From: Neonectria sp. B-13
Taxonomy: Eukaryota > Ascomycota > Sordariomycetes > Hypocreales > Nectriaceae
Direction: 5' to 3'
DNA length: 64,000 bases
Assembly (NCBI GenBank): GCA_002682825.1
Contig: NOKP01000017.1
Span: 930,001-994,000 of the forward strand
Part shown: one piece after another, positions 34,077-45,276 of the stretch
Layout of the letters: every line of letters starts with the position of its first letter
How positions within the stretch are numbered: position 1 is the first letter of the stretch
Position numbers and translations under genes: made by a program
The notes under the pieces: model-generated
The model's input: the letters and a program-made list of their open reading frames with translations, nothing else
Told to the model about the DNA's origin: nothing
Database searches by the model: none

Positions 34077-35528
34077 ATGAGCAAGCAGAAGGAGTTTTTG
34101 CGACACGCAAGTACGTTCTTCATCGTTCTATAGGTGCAAGCTGTATTGACATATGCAGGTCCAAATGAGCAGCGAACGATAACTCGTGAGGATCTTGGCT
34201 TTTACCACGCCGTTATTGTGGGAGCCGTGTATGAGATCGGCACCGAAGTTGATCTCGAGGCTCCGGAGACCTTCTTCCACCCTTTGACGCGCTGTATATT
34301 GCAACATCCCTGGCTATGTGTCGTTGTCGGGGACAAGAACACCGACAAGTCTTTCTATGAGCGAGTTCCCACTATCGATCTTAAGAATCACATATCTATC
34401 GCCGATACATCCACCGATGACGACCCCGTTATGATTCAAAAGGTGCTCGAAGCGGATGTTGATGAACCGTTTCTTCCGGAGATCCCGCCCTGGAGGATTA
34501 TTATCGTCCCCATTAGGTCGGGAAGATGCTTCATTGCTTTCTCCTTCTCCCACTCCATTTGCGATGGCTTGTCTGGGGCGTGCTTCCATCGAAGCTTCCT
34601 GGACGCGTGCAAAGCCTTGCCAGACGTTGCAGCGTCGCCGATTGTCGAAACACCCAAAAGGCCACTGCCAGCTCCATTTGACACTCCTGAGAGGCTTCCC
34701 ATATCGTGGTCGTACCTGCTTACGCCTCTGATTGCCGCCCTCGCCCCAAAGTTCCTTGCAAACTTGCTGGGTATCCAGCCCAGTGTCTCCGTCGTCGACA
34801 AAGGGTCTTGGACCGCCTCTCCTAGTTCTTTTGACCCTAAAACACATCACACCAAGGTCAGGGTAATTGAGATTGAGAAATCCCAAGTGAACAACGCCAT
34901 CATTATATCTCGAAAGCATGGTGCAAAATTGACGGGAACAATCCACCAGCTCATCAACCGTGCGCTGAGCCAAGCACTCCCAGATCCGAATATCACAAAT
35001 TTTGTCTCACAGACAGCTGTCAATATGCGAAAGTCTGTCGGAATTCCCGAGGACGAAATGGGCGAATTTGTGTCGGGCTGTTACATTTCTCACCCGTGCC
35101 CAAGCTCTTCAGGCCCTCTAACCGATGAAGAATGGGCAGCAGTAGCGGAATCCACTCGCAAATTCGCATCCACCGCATCGCAGCTTCAGGACCAGCCCAC
35201 GGGCTTGCTGAGATATTTGCCGAGTATTCGCAAATGGACGCTTAGCAGACTTGGTGAGACGAGGGAGTCTTCCTACGGGATGAGTAACCTTGGTTCAATG
35301 GAGGGAGGTGCAGACAAGGAGAATGCAAGGATTACAAAAATGGTGTTTACGCAGCCTGGGCATGCTTCTGGGCCTCCCATCATTTTCAATTTTGCCAGTG
35401 TCAAGGGAAGGACCCTGGTTTGTACCGTAACCTGGCATCACGGGACGTTGGCGGTCAGTGAGGATGAGGGTCAGTTTATTGACCAAGTGTGTGAGACGTT
35501 GAAGACAGGATTCAGCGACTTAGTTTGA
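34077..35528 (+). CDS. Alcohol O-acetyltransferase-like acyltransferase
   Basis: A short first exon (34077-34110, MSKQKEFLRHA) and a 48-bp intron precede the main exon 34159-35528, for 467 residues in phase. The protein resembles the AATase / condensation-fold acyltransferases: HSICDG fits the catalytic HxxxDG at about residue 145. VNMRKSVG and YGMSNLGSMEGG resemble the conserved late motifs, and HHGTLAVSEDEGQFID is near the C-terminus. Such enzymes transfer an acyl group from acyl-CoA to an alcohol or amine. Probably cytosolic or lipid-droplet associated. Next to oxidoreductases and an exporter, it could cap the cluster product or detoxify an alcohol. Confidence 0.85.
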
Positions 35529-35826
35529 TAAATGTGTACTATGCTAATATTCTTACTGTTCTACAAAAAGACTGATAAGCTAGTTATATGGTAGGTAAAT
35601 AAATATACGATCGATGCCATAACTTGAAGGGGGTCCACTATAAATCCCGCCGGGAGAGTCATGCCCAGATTTCCTCTCCTAGCTTCCGAATCATACTAAT
35701 TCCAGCCCTACGCCATTCAGTTGAACAGTCAGAGTAGGGCCGAACGTAACGATTAAAACCTATCGGGCCTGTGGTAGGCTAGAGATAAGATGCTCTAAAA
35801 TAATATAATACAGCACTGCTATACTT
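35529..35826. other. Short AT-rich intergenic region
   Basis: 3' flanks of the convergent acyltransferase gene and the MFS remnant. No feature seen. Confidence 0.5.
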
Positions 35827-36582
35827 CTAGGACTTAGATGGTGGTAACACCCTCAAAAAAAGTAGCCAGAGCGCGGCTCCTACATACATAAGACCGATGA
35901 AGATTTGTACTCGTAGATACGGACGAGGTTCCGTGTCGTCGCCGCGTAATCTCATCGCGACCGCCTCAGCCACAGCAGTCGGCGGAGCCAGCGTTAGCCA
36001 AAAGATGCCTAGAGCACCTGAGAGGTTCGAAAGCCCGACGATTTCAGCTCCTAGGGGCGCTGCTGTAGCCCACGGAGTTCCTGCTACTGTTTCAACCAGC
36101 ACCGCGAAGAAGCGAACGACGCCTATCGATTCAGCGAAGATCCAGATTACGAGGCAGCAGAGACCTGCAAATACGGTGGCCACAATGGCAACGTCAATCC
36201 GACCAAGCGAATCGCTAAGTATTCCAACAAGCAGGCGGCCAAAGGCTTGACCGGCGTTCAACAGGGCGTCGGCGATGCTGCCTTGGCGTTGCGTTAACCC
36301 AACCGCCACAGCGTAGCTTGACAAACTGAACAACAATGCCACGTATCCTAGGCTACTTAGTAAACCCCACGCGAGAAATATGAGGTACTTGGGGTTTCGA
36401 AATAACTCGAGTAGCATCGGCGATTTGTTGCATGGCGCCGAGTCTGGCGAAGGTGCCCACGGCCAGTTCAAACGAAACCTTGGGAGGCACTTTTGAGAGA
36501 TGGAAGCCGGGTTCATTACGTCGACAACACGAATCTGTTGGACCTTTTCCAAGATGAATCTATGGTAACGTATAAAACTCAA
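35827..36582 (-). pseudogene. Monocarboxylate-transporter-like MFS, C-terminal half only
   Basis: A frame of about 250 codons covers only transmembrane helices 7-12 of an MCT-type MFS protein: NPKYLIFLAWGLLSSLGYVA, GQAFGRLLVGILSDSLGRID (the loop motif), and GALGIFWLTLAPP before the last helices. Members are normally around 400-470 residues with twelve helices. The first six are missing, and upstream DNA is a broken regulator in the opposite direction. It therefore looks like a 5'-truncated remnant, although a spliced first half that I cannot detect is possible. Function presumably lost. Confidence 0.65.
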
Positions 36583-36639
36583 TATTTGCTACATGGTTAA
36601 AACTTCTAATAAGTCTGTAGAAGGAGCTACGAGAGCCTG

Positions 36640-38151
36640 CTGGTCTACAAGCTTGCTTCGACAAGACGCAAAGTCCACCCAACGACCTCAACTTGACTAT
36701 CGGGGTGTTACCTATCGAAGGAGGAGCTTTCACAGACCTAGCTCGGCTGCGCTCAGTCCTAGAGCTTGCATTGTAGCTATGGACCGTTTACGTAGAGAAT
36801 GTTGATCTAGTGCTTAAGATACTCCACATTCCGACCACGCACTCTTGAAGCAGTTCAAAACTAGTCTGAATCAGATCATTATAGAAGCGAACCTTCTCAC
36901 TACACCTGACGTTACATCCTTACAAGCTATAGCTATATTTGTTGTAAGTTGTTGTTTTACTATGTCAAATCACCCAGTCTGTTAGCTAACCCTCAGACGT
37001 GCTTACGAGTTCATGATATCAGCCGTGGTGTCTGGGTCCTGAGCCGCACCACCATTCGACTAGCACAGTCCATTGGCGTCCACCGCGATGGGGCTCTCTT
37101 GAACTCGAGCCCATTTGAAACTGAAATCCGGCTCATATCGTGGTGGCACCTTTGTCTAATTGATTCTCGAGCCGCTGGGGATCACGGCTTAACTCACAAC
37201 ATTGAGAGCCTCGATCAGGCGGGACTGAGGCTGCCACTGAATATCGACGACGACCAGCTCTACTCGACCATGAAAACATTACCGCAAGAGTCCGATTCAT
37301 GGACTCAGACATCATTCTCGCTGGTCCAAATCGAGGCCGCTAAGCTTCTGGGCCAAGTCTTGGGATCTAGGCCAACCAATCCGGTCGATGTCACTTCAGA
37401 CGTCGCGGCGAAGAGGAAGAAGATTAAAGACCATCGCGCCTGGATAGAGGGCAAGTACTGGTCACAGTTGAACCGCTCCATTTCGCACACATGTACCTGG
37501 ACTCACTACTCCACGGCAAGCGCCAAGATGGAGTTCATGTTACAGGTTCGTGAGCAGCTGCACGTGCGTCAACAGAAAGAGTGTCCCGGAAGGTCTCCCA
37601 GCGGCCTGAGAAGCCCAGCCTTCCTGACTACATGTAATGTGCTCGAACATAGCTATTCTTTACTTAACGGCAAGAGCTCCGCGCAATTTGCTTGGCACTT
37701 TGTGACCTACACGCAGTGGTATGCCCTTGCCTCCGTGTTACGGTATCTGTGCACTTTTCCCTCTTCTCCTGAAGCAGACCAGGCATGGTCACTAGCGAGC
37801 TGTATGTTCAGCGCCTTACCATTCTTTCAGAAAACATCTGCAGGTGAAGCGTGCCCGAAAGGCCCTCGAGCGAGCAGTATCTGGACATGCTTAACACTGC
37901 TCCGACGTCAAGCGTCAAGCACAAGGGAAAATTCCCGAAAGGATCGCGGAACCCGGTCCCTCCAGACACCAGGCCTCAAAGCTCATACAGTCAGGGGGAT
38001 ACCGCCGCTGGACATCGTTTCCACGTACCCTGACCACTCATCTTTGCCACAACCTGAGCAAAGTTGTAGTCAGGTTGCCTCCTCAATCCCAGTAGTAGGT
38101 CCTTCGGGTCAAAATGATACACAGAGCCACTTCTACCAGATGCTGAGATGA
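36640..38151 (+). pseudogene. Broken Zn2Cys6-class regulator (fungal TF domain, no zinc cluster)
   Basis: Recognisable pieces of a fungal-specific TF domain run left to right in changing frames: EGAFTDLARLRSVLELAL, a TAG, LWTVYVENVDLVLKILHIPT, a frame change at about 36838, then SLQAIAIFV, an intact-looking intron (36944-36996), and CLRVHDISRGVWVL with TIRLAQSIGVHRDG and SWWHLCLIDSRA. The last frame stays open to 38151, but its C-terminal part drifts out of family. The zinc cluster that should lie upstream is absent. Nonsense codons plus frameshift mean it is no longer functional. It is divergent from the truncated MFS gene, consistent with a decayed regulator-transporter pair. Confidence 0.75.
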
Positions 38152-39148
38152 CTTGGAAAGTGACTTTCTTACTCTCTGCGACTATGGAGTGCCTGAAATG
38201 CTGTTTTTGCATGAGTGGAACGACATTGTGCGTTGATAGACTTCTGTGTGGCCAGTAATAAACTATCAGCCCTTGATGTCAATGGAATGCAAATTCGGTT
38301 GAACAAACCTGCACTATATCCTCTAAACCTGCATAATGGTAATTATATCAACCTACCCTAATATGCATAAGCAGCGAGAAGGCCGGAGACTATGCTTGTT
38401 ATACACACCAAACGATGACGTCTGCATCATTATAGTTAAGAAGCTATCCCGGCCTTGTTTCTTTTCTTATACTTCAGCACACCTATACAGTTCAAGTGCA
38501 ACACAGAGGTCTTCAGCGGCGACCTTAGGTGTTCTGGCAAATCGACGTTGGTGTATGGGCGACAAGCTATCGAGGTGACCGTCCTGGCGGAAGTGCGGGA
38601 AGTCCAGGGTTGACGTCCGGCAGTCGCTGCGGCTCTTCGCGGACTGGAAGACCGAGAATGGGCGGCATACAAATCTCGTGTTGAACTTGACGAGGGTGAC
38701 GGAGGCCTGGGTTGAGCTTGGTGGGAGCAATCCGCCGGCGACTAAACTGAAGGGGCTGTGAGTTGGCTTCCGTACAGAATATTGTAGTAAGTAGTGTGCT
38801 TGTTCTGTGTAATTACATGTGTCTCAAACCGTGTTTAGAGATGCCCTTAATATTTCTGCTAGCCTTTTCTGAGAGCTCTATGTTATTGCTTCGATATCCA
38901 GGTGGGAGATGACGGCACTTAAAGTCCCTACCTATCATCGGTCATTAATCTATCGACATGCCAAACAATTATAACCTAAGGGACGACGAATAAGCTTGGT
39001 GGCAACAGCCTTCAACGCCAAATTAAGTTGCAGTACACGTGATGAAGGTGCCTCGCCTTTCTAAATAATGCGGGGTGGAGAGACATGACGCTCACCTTTT
39101 CAGCTTCCGACCCGCCCACGAACGCGGTCATTACTCTATAGCATCGTG
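38152..39148. other. Intergenic with a probable decayed ORF at 38480-38761
   Basis: Plus-strand frames read CNTEVFSGDLRCSGKSTLVY, then after a one-base shift DVRQSLRLFADWKTENGRH and TRVTEAWVELGG up to a TGA at 38759. This looks like the end of a lost protein gene, but I do not recognise it, and the minus strand is also open there. The remainder is promoter region of the kinase-like gene. Confidence 0.3.
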
Positions 39149-40538
39149 ATGAATCGCCTCTCTCCCTATCCATTTCGCTCACAGCATCGTCAAATCGTGC
39201 CTCGCCTTTTGCCGATTGTTCGTTGTACGATCATGTCGACGTCGCGCTTTGTCTACGAACCCATCACCGGGGTCGAAAGACTGGAGTATTACCAGCCTGG
39301 GGGTTACCACCCTGTACAGATCGGCGACTACCTTCACGATAGGTATCGTATAGTGCACAAGCTCGGTCATGGGCCATCCTCGACTACTTGGCTAGCTCGG
39401 GACAGGCAGCTATCATCATATGCTGCCGTCAAAGTGGGTACCTCAAACCCACACCAAAACGAGATGGACGTCTTATCTCGCATCAATGATCCCGCTCCCG
39501 AATACAAGGGCCGTGAGAAGCCTTTGCTACCTGCTGTTATTGAAAATTTCAGCCTCCATGGACCCAACGGGACGCATCGATGTCTCGTAACAAACCCGGC
39601 AAGATGTAGCCTTGCTGATACCAAAGATGCGTCCAGTTCCTGCTTATTTCAGCTTCAAGTTGCCCGAGCTCTTGCTGCTCAGCTTGCCATTGCTGTCGCA
39701 CGAATCCATGACCTGGGATATGTCCACGGAGGTAAGCGCTCTCGCAGCCATTGAAGATTGTATTCTGACAACTCTTCTACCAGACCTTCGTCTGGGCAAC
39801 ATTTTCCTGCATTTGCCACCGCGTCTTGACGCTCTCTCCGAAGAGCAGTTGTACGACAAGTTCGGGGCACCCGAACCTAAGCCTTTGATCCGGCTAGACG
39901 GAGAACCGCTTTCGCCAAATGTGCCTTCACACGCCGTATCGCCTATATGGCTTGGCGAGCCGAGTGAGGATATATCCCTCTGCGATGCAAAGCTCATGCT
40001 TGCAGGCTTTGGGGCAGCGTTTCGCCCGTCTGAAGAATCGAGGCTCAAGTCCTACACACCACTAGAAATCCGACCACCAGAAACTTGCTTTGAGCCGATG
40101 ACGCCCCTCTCCTTTGCGTCTGATATATGGAGCCTCGGTTGCACGATATGGGCCATTCTCGGCCATAAATCGTTGTTCGACCACCTGATAGCGAATCAAG
40201 ACGTCATCACCTGCGAGCAGGTCGATGCGCTTGGTAGACTTCCACCAGACTGGTGGGAGAGATGGGATGCGCGATCGGAGAAATTCACCGAAGCTGGTGA
40301 GCCCATACATGGTCGATCTATGTGGACATGGAATGAACGCTTTGAGGATAGTATTGAGGACCCTCGGTGCAGGAAGGACATGGAGACACTCGATGCCGAG
40401 GAAAAAGATGCTTTCTTTGCGATGATGCAGTGGATGCTCGCGTTCAGACCTGGTGATCGGGCCACTGCTAAACAAGTATTGGAAACAGCGTGGATGAGGG
40501 ACTGGGCGTTGCCCGATCTTAGCAAGGCTTCTGAATGA
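39149..40538 (+). CDS. SRPK-like protein kinase homologue with DFG to GFG change
   Basis: Two exons, 39149-39731 and 39784-40538 (52-bp intron), give 445 residues; starting at the later ATG 39233 gives 417 and a family-typical beginning. YEPITGVERLEYYQPGGYHP, then KLGHGPSSTTWLARD (glycine loop) and the AAVKV lysine mark the fungal SRPK-like kinase group. The catalytic loop HGDLRLGN keeps Asp and Asn. The metal-binding DFG is GFG (codon GGC at 40005-40007) in LAGFGAAF, so Mg-ATP handling should be impaired. SDIWSLGCTIWAILG and a C-lobe follow. Probably cytosolic; perhaps a pseudokinase or a gene in early decay. Such genes are expanded in many filamentous fungi. Confidence 0.85.
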
Positions 40539-41265
40539 TCATTCTGTTGTATGGAGGGAAAGATTGTAACGCATGTGTATTAGAGCCTTTTGATAGCAGA
40601 TTGGTGCCTTGTACTCACCACTGGCCGCACTAATGAGCTCCGCAGTTGCGTCAGGCCTTTACCAGACCCTCAAACCATTCAGCGAAGTCTGTATGTCCCT
40701 TCTTGCGACCCAGGCCGCCAGCATCAAGTCTAAACAGTATATCTTTAAAATCCACTGTTGCCTCGTTTTCAATAAGAAGCTGGTATTGATTAATATTAAT
40801 GAACATTAAACAAATTCATATTAACCTTACCTCATATTGAACTTATTAGTCTTAATATCTTACCCAGTTGATTGTTAACTCTATATGCCCAGGTCTAAAA
40901 CAACTACACAATTCTAAGATTTTAATAAGACTTATCCTAGCTTCAATTAGAACACTTTCATACCAGACTGAGTGCAGCTAAGCTTAATAGGAAACAGAGT
41001 TAAAATCATCTGGAATTGGATATTCAGCTACTTCTTCCTTGGTTATTCTGATCTCTTAGTAAAGATGGGTCCGGCGGCCTCCACATTGTTCATAGCCCGG
41101 GGAAATATCCTCATAGTGACCCAAATACCAACGCAGTTCTCACCGTCAGCTGTACGCGACAGCTCAGCCGGTGTCCCCCTTGAAGTTGATATGTCATCCG
41201 TCTTAGACCTAGGAAGACCTTCAAACATGAAGATATCGAAATCAGAACTCGATCGGCCTTGTGGC
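40539..41265. other. AT-rich intergenic region
   Basis: Bases 40700-41000 are strongly AT-rich with TTAATAT-type runs, as in DNA altered by repeat-induced point mutation, but no element is recognisable. No gene seen. Confidence 0.4.
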
Positions 41266-44200
41266 TCAGAGTTCGAGGAAGAGGCTGCGAGAGAGCATAC
41301 TCTGTTCGCGCTTGTGTAGAACTGCTAGCGTCTCAGCTTTGGATTCGTTTTTATTGGCCAACGCTTGTTAAACAAGACCAGGCAGAAAACTTACAATCAC
41401 CTCATCTATGCTTGATCCCATCAAGACGTCCATGCGGGTTACGCGTTCGCTGTCATTTAGACTCATTGAAGCGGCCACCCCTTCAATGTGCCCAGCGTGT
41501 CTGTAGGCTTGGCCGCTCCCATATTCAAATAAGAAGCCTGACAATCCTTTGTGCTCACTGAAGATAGCATGGATCTGCGAAACAGATAGCCAGTTGGCCT
41601 CATGATCCTGGACCTGCCAGAACAGCTTGTCTGGGAAGCGGCTGTTCGGCCAGAAATCCATCATATTATGTAGCACAAGCACAGTTTCCAAATGAGACTT
41701 GGGCGGCCGGGTAAGAACGTATATATAGTCACAATCGTGACTGAAACCCCAGACAAGGCCCTCCTATTATACTGTTAGGACCTTTCTCAAAGCATAGAAA
41801 CCTATGATTCCTCACCAGCTCCTCGTAAGGGTTTTCGGCGAACGAATACACAAGCATATCGTTCTTGTTTCCTAGGTAAAGCTTTGATTCTTTCTTCTCG
41901 ATTCCCGTCTTATCGATCCGAATTCCAGTAATCCTACCGCTATTTTCCCGTTGGGTATTGGCTGGGCGACTCTCTTGGGTCTGCCAAAGTGTGAAGGCAG
42001 TAATTCTCTCACCAGGCTCAAGTTCCAGATGGCTAACCTCATGGAACCACTGACCAATGTATATAGGAACATTTGAATCCCAATACTCAAAGCAGAGCCC
42101 GGAAATATGGTCAGCGCCACGTGTTCGAGCGGGAATGCCAGTTGAGATCCCGACACGTCTGACGTTAGCCAGCGTGACAGACGTTAAACAGCTACTGGAA
42201 TTCTGAAGAACCTGAGGGGCTTTCTTCAAGTGAACTCGATCAATGGGAAAGCTGCGTGAGTCTTGCACGCACAAATTCGGAGGCTTTGGTGGGGAGATGA
42301 TGTTTCTACCCGGCACATCAGCCAGACAGCGTATCCCTAACGATTGAAGAGACCCAGTGGAGAGCTGTGGTGTGTTTGTTAGTCACTTATGTACCATGAG
42401 CGGTAGAATCTTCTCACCTGGACTGTCGCAAGTATTCCCGTGATGATCTCCCCCTCAGGTGGGGTAAGGCCGCGCTCGTTGTCTGATTTGGAGGCGTTTG
42501 AGTTGCGGCCCCAACGTCGAAGCTCCAAGACCCGGCCATGACTTGTGACCATCTATAAATAGAAGAGCACGTTAGGTCGCACCATCCAATTGTCATCTCT
42601 CCATGTAATGCAACGCACCTTGACAACTTGTAAACAGGTGCCCCGAGCTGCTTCCCCTCGCTTGACATCCAAATCGATGATTCTCTCTCCTCCAGGGCCA
42701 TCCACGGCAAAAGACTGCTCTATGCAAGTCCACCGTTTGCTCGCAATATCAATAATGTCCCTCGTACCGAACATCTTTTTGTTTCCATCCGCGTAGAAGA
42801 AAGCAAACCCTCTGAAAGATCCGTAGCAATCATCACGGAAGGCCGCAACTCGATTGAGGCGGGACAGCTGCGTTCCATCAGGACCCCCAAAATCCATGTT
42901 GAGCACGAAGGTCGGCTCAAGCACAGTTTGCTGCTGTTCGGGCGGGCAAACTGAGATCAGTTTATTCTCCCCAGAATCAGGCTCATTTGGATGCCAGAAC
43001 CAAGGCATGGAAGGTACCATGTTGGTTGGACTGCTTTCTAGGGTGATCGGGTCAAGTTGACTTTCTAAAAGCTGGATTGACACGAATTTACATGCCTAAG
43101 TGGACACTCTGGAAGGAAAATTCCAGTATAAGAATTAAGGAAAACTTACATCGAGGCCAATCATCGCTCCAGACACTTGATATCCAGCTCGTGGCTCCAA
43201 CGTGGCGATTCCAACGCCATCGGGGAGTTTGTCGACTATACCAGCGGTTTTCCAGGAAATATAGCCGACCGCATTCTCAAGCCTAAAGCCAAGGCCAACG
43301 ATACCACAGATAGAACTCGCAACCTGAATGCCTCGTAGTCGGTCCTGTGGCATCATAGAAATATGTATCTCTGAACGAGGAATAGTGAGGCCAGCACAAG
43401 ATAGTTCTATCCCGTTCTGGAAAACTCGCATCCCGCAGATGTAGTTAGTACAGTTGAAGGTTAGAGAAGATACTAAAATCTGGATCGACTTGGCCTCAGA
43501 GCCTGTAGAGCAGAAAAGAAGGCACTGCGTTCTGAACAAGCGCATTCCCATTCCGTTATACATCGAATCATCTTGCCGAACAAGTCCTCGAACTAGCTGA
43601 CTAAGTTTGTATCCCCGTGAAGATAGCTCAATATCAAAGTCACGTTGTAGATTTAGCTTCTGATTGAGAAGTGGAATTAGGCACTGAGTCAGGTGGCCAA
43701 GACTTTGCCATACTCGACGCCGATTGCGAACATGACCAGTTTCAGTCCTATCACGCAAGGAATGTTTGATATTGAAATACAGTCCTCGACAGTCGGTTCT
43801 CAAGTTCAATGATGAGGTAGGTTCGAAATCTAGAGGGAAGAAGGCCATCTCCTTATCTGCCATGAACCGGCTCGCCCAGAACGATTGGGGAAGATCTTTT
43901 GGTTTGGTAAGACTTGCAATTCTCTTAGATGAAAGTCTAAGGTTGCAGAGATCTGACGATTGTAGAAATATGAGGATGAGCTGGTTCACTTCAAGTGGTA
44001 GGCAAGAGAAGCAGTCTGCAGAAACTTCCAGAGTTGCTAGAAAACAGTCGGCGATGGCATGTGATGTTGCGGCAGAAGGGATGAGGCTGGGCGCGTTGGG
44101 ATCGGCTAGTAGAAAAACCCACGACTTAGGGAGATCTGTAAACAACTTCCAGGATTGCGAAGCACCGCCAAAGTCATGAGCAAGAAAGGGAAATGGTAAC

Positions 44201-44646
44201 GATCACACGGAAGGCAGAAGACAAGGTCGAACAGAAGCTCTGCGATTCGCTGAGGCTCCTGGTGAATTGTCAGCAGCGCAACCTGTTCGAGCAGGATCTT
44301 CTAGCAGGCTTCGTGGAATGGGAATGTCCAGGACTCGATGGGGGATGAGTAGTATAGATAATGTTGTTCCAGGTTATGCTGTGAGTCGTCCGCATAAGAT
44401 TCATCCGCGTTGCTACTAGCCACGAAGGTTGTGGAATTAAAGAAACCGAGCCCGGTGAGAGACGGTGAGCATCGCCCTCGCTCAGACCTGACTGGGAACA
44501 TGTTAGCAGCGACCTCCACATGGCTCGCCGGTTCGCTTACCTGCCCGGATCTCACGTTGCCAGTCGAGTCGCGTCCCAGGGACTACAGGGAATGGCCCAG
44601 GGTGAGGAACGAGGAGAACCCCGCACAAGATGCAATAATAACGCAT
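41266..44646 (-). pseudogene. F-box protein gene with nonsense codon and frameshift
   Basis: Exons: 44646-44541 (MRYYCILCG, a CxxC start), 44491 to 43150, 43071-42619, 42552-42418, 42364-41816, 41763-41395, 41331-41266. The large second exon contains a TAG at 44303-44301, where the family has Trp in FHEACWKIL. A one-base deletion near 44180 separates CLPCDRYHFPF from HDFGGASQSW. Downstream, an F-box-like segment (CLPLEVNQLILIFL) and a long C-terminal region typical of fungal F-box proteins stay intact across five in-phase introns. An intact copy would act as substrate receptor of an SCF ubiquitin ligase. The 3' exons show little decay, so the loss is recent, or a truncated product starts later. 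Confidence 0.75.
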
Positions 44647-45276
44647 ATCTAGTTACAGTTCAACGGTCTTGCCGCCCGCTGTTGTTTTGTTGTAGAGACG
44701 CCGAGTGGCATGAGAGCTGGCTCGTTGAACAGGGAAGATAGTGGTACCAGTGGCAGTGGATGAATCGCCGATGTTGCTGGTTGCACTTATGGAACCATCC
44801 CCTGATATGAAATGAGTGCGATTGAGTTTTTGGGATAGACGAGCCAAAGTGGCTGCTGCGCCCAAATTATGGAGATATACCAGGGTAACTAGTGGAGAGG
44901 TTGGTAAAGTTGAAAGGCTGTCAAGATTGGAAACTCGCAAGGCCACCACAACAAAGTTGGAGCGACCGATTATTTCAATCCAACTTAGAGACTGAATAGT
45001 ATCAAGCCTCTATCAGGACAAGAAAATTCAAAGACCTACACCAAAACCAGATTGTCCTGGAATAAAGAGCGCAGCACCCTATTGTCTAGCCCTACTGAAA
45101 GAATGCCGCAACAAATACTGAGGAGCCTAGCATTGGAGAAAGCAGTACAATCAAGCGTGAGTTAAGGAAAGAGGACAGAATGCATCTTGTTGTACTACAG
45201 CCGCAAGGGGTATCACATTTAGCTGGGAAAATCCAACAACACATACTTGAATTAAAAGATAAAACGTTTTCGAAAG
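44647..45276. other. Intergenic, no gene seen
   Basis: Upstream region of the F-box pseudogene and 3' flank of the tyrosinase gene. The minus ORF at 44653-44949 lacks motifs. Confidence 0.5.

Noticed and set aside
43800..43830. GGTTCGAAATC resembling a tRNA B-box
   Set aside because: Lies inside the F-box exon, with no A-box or acceptor stem around it.
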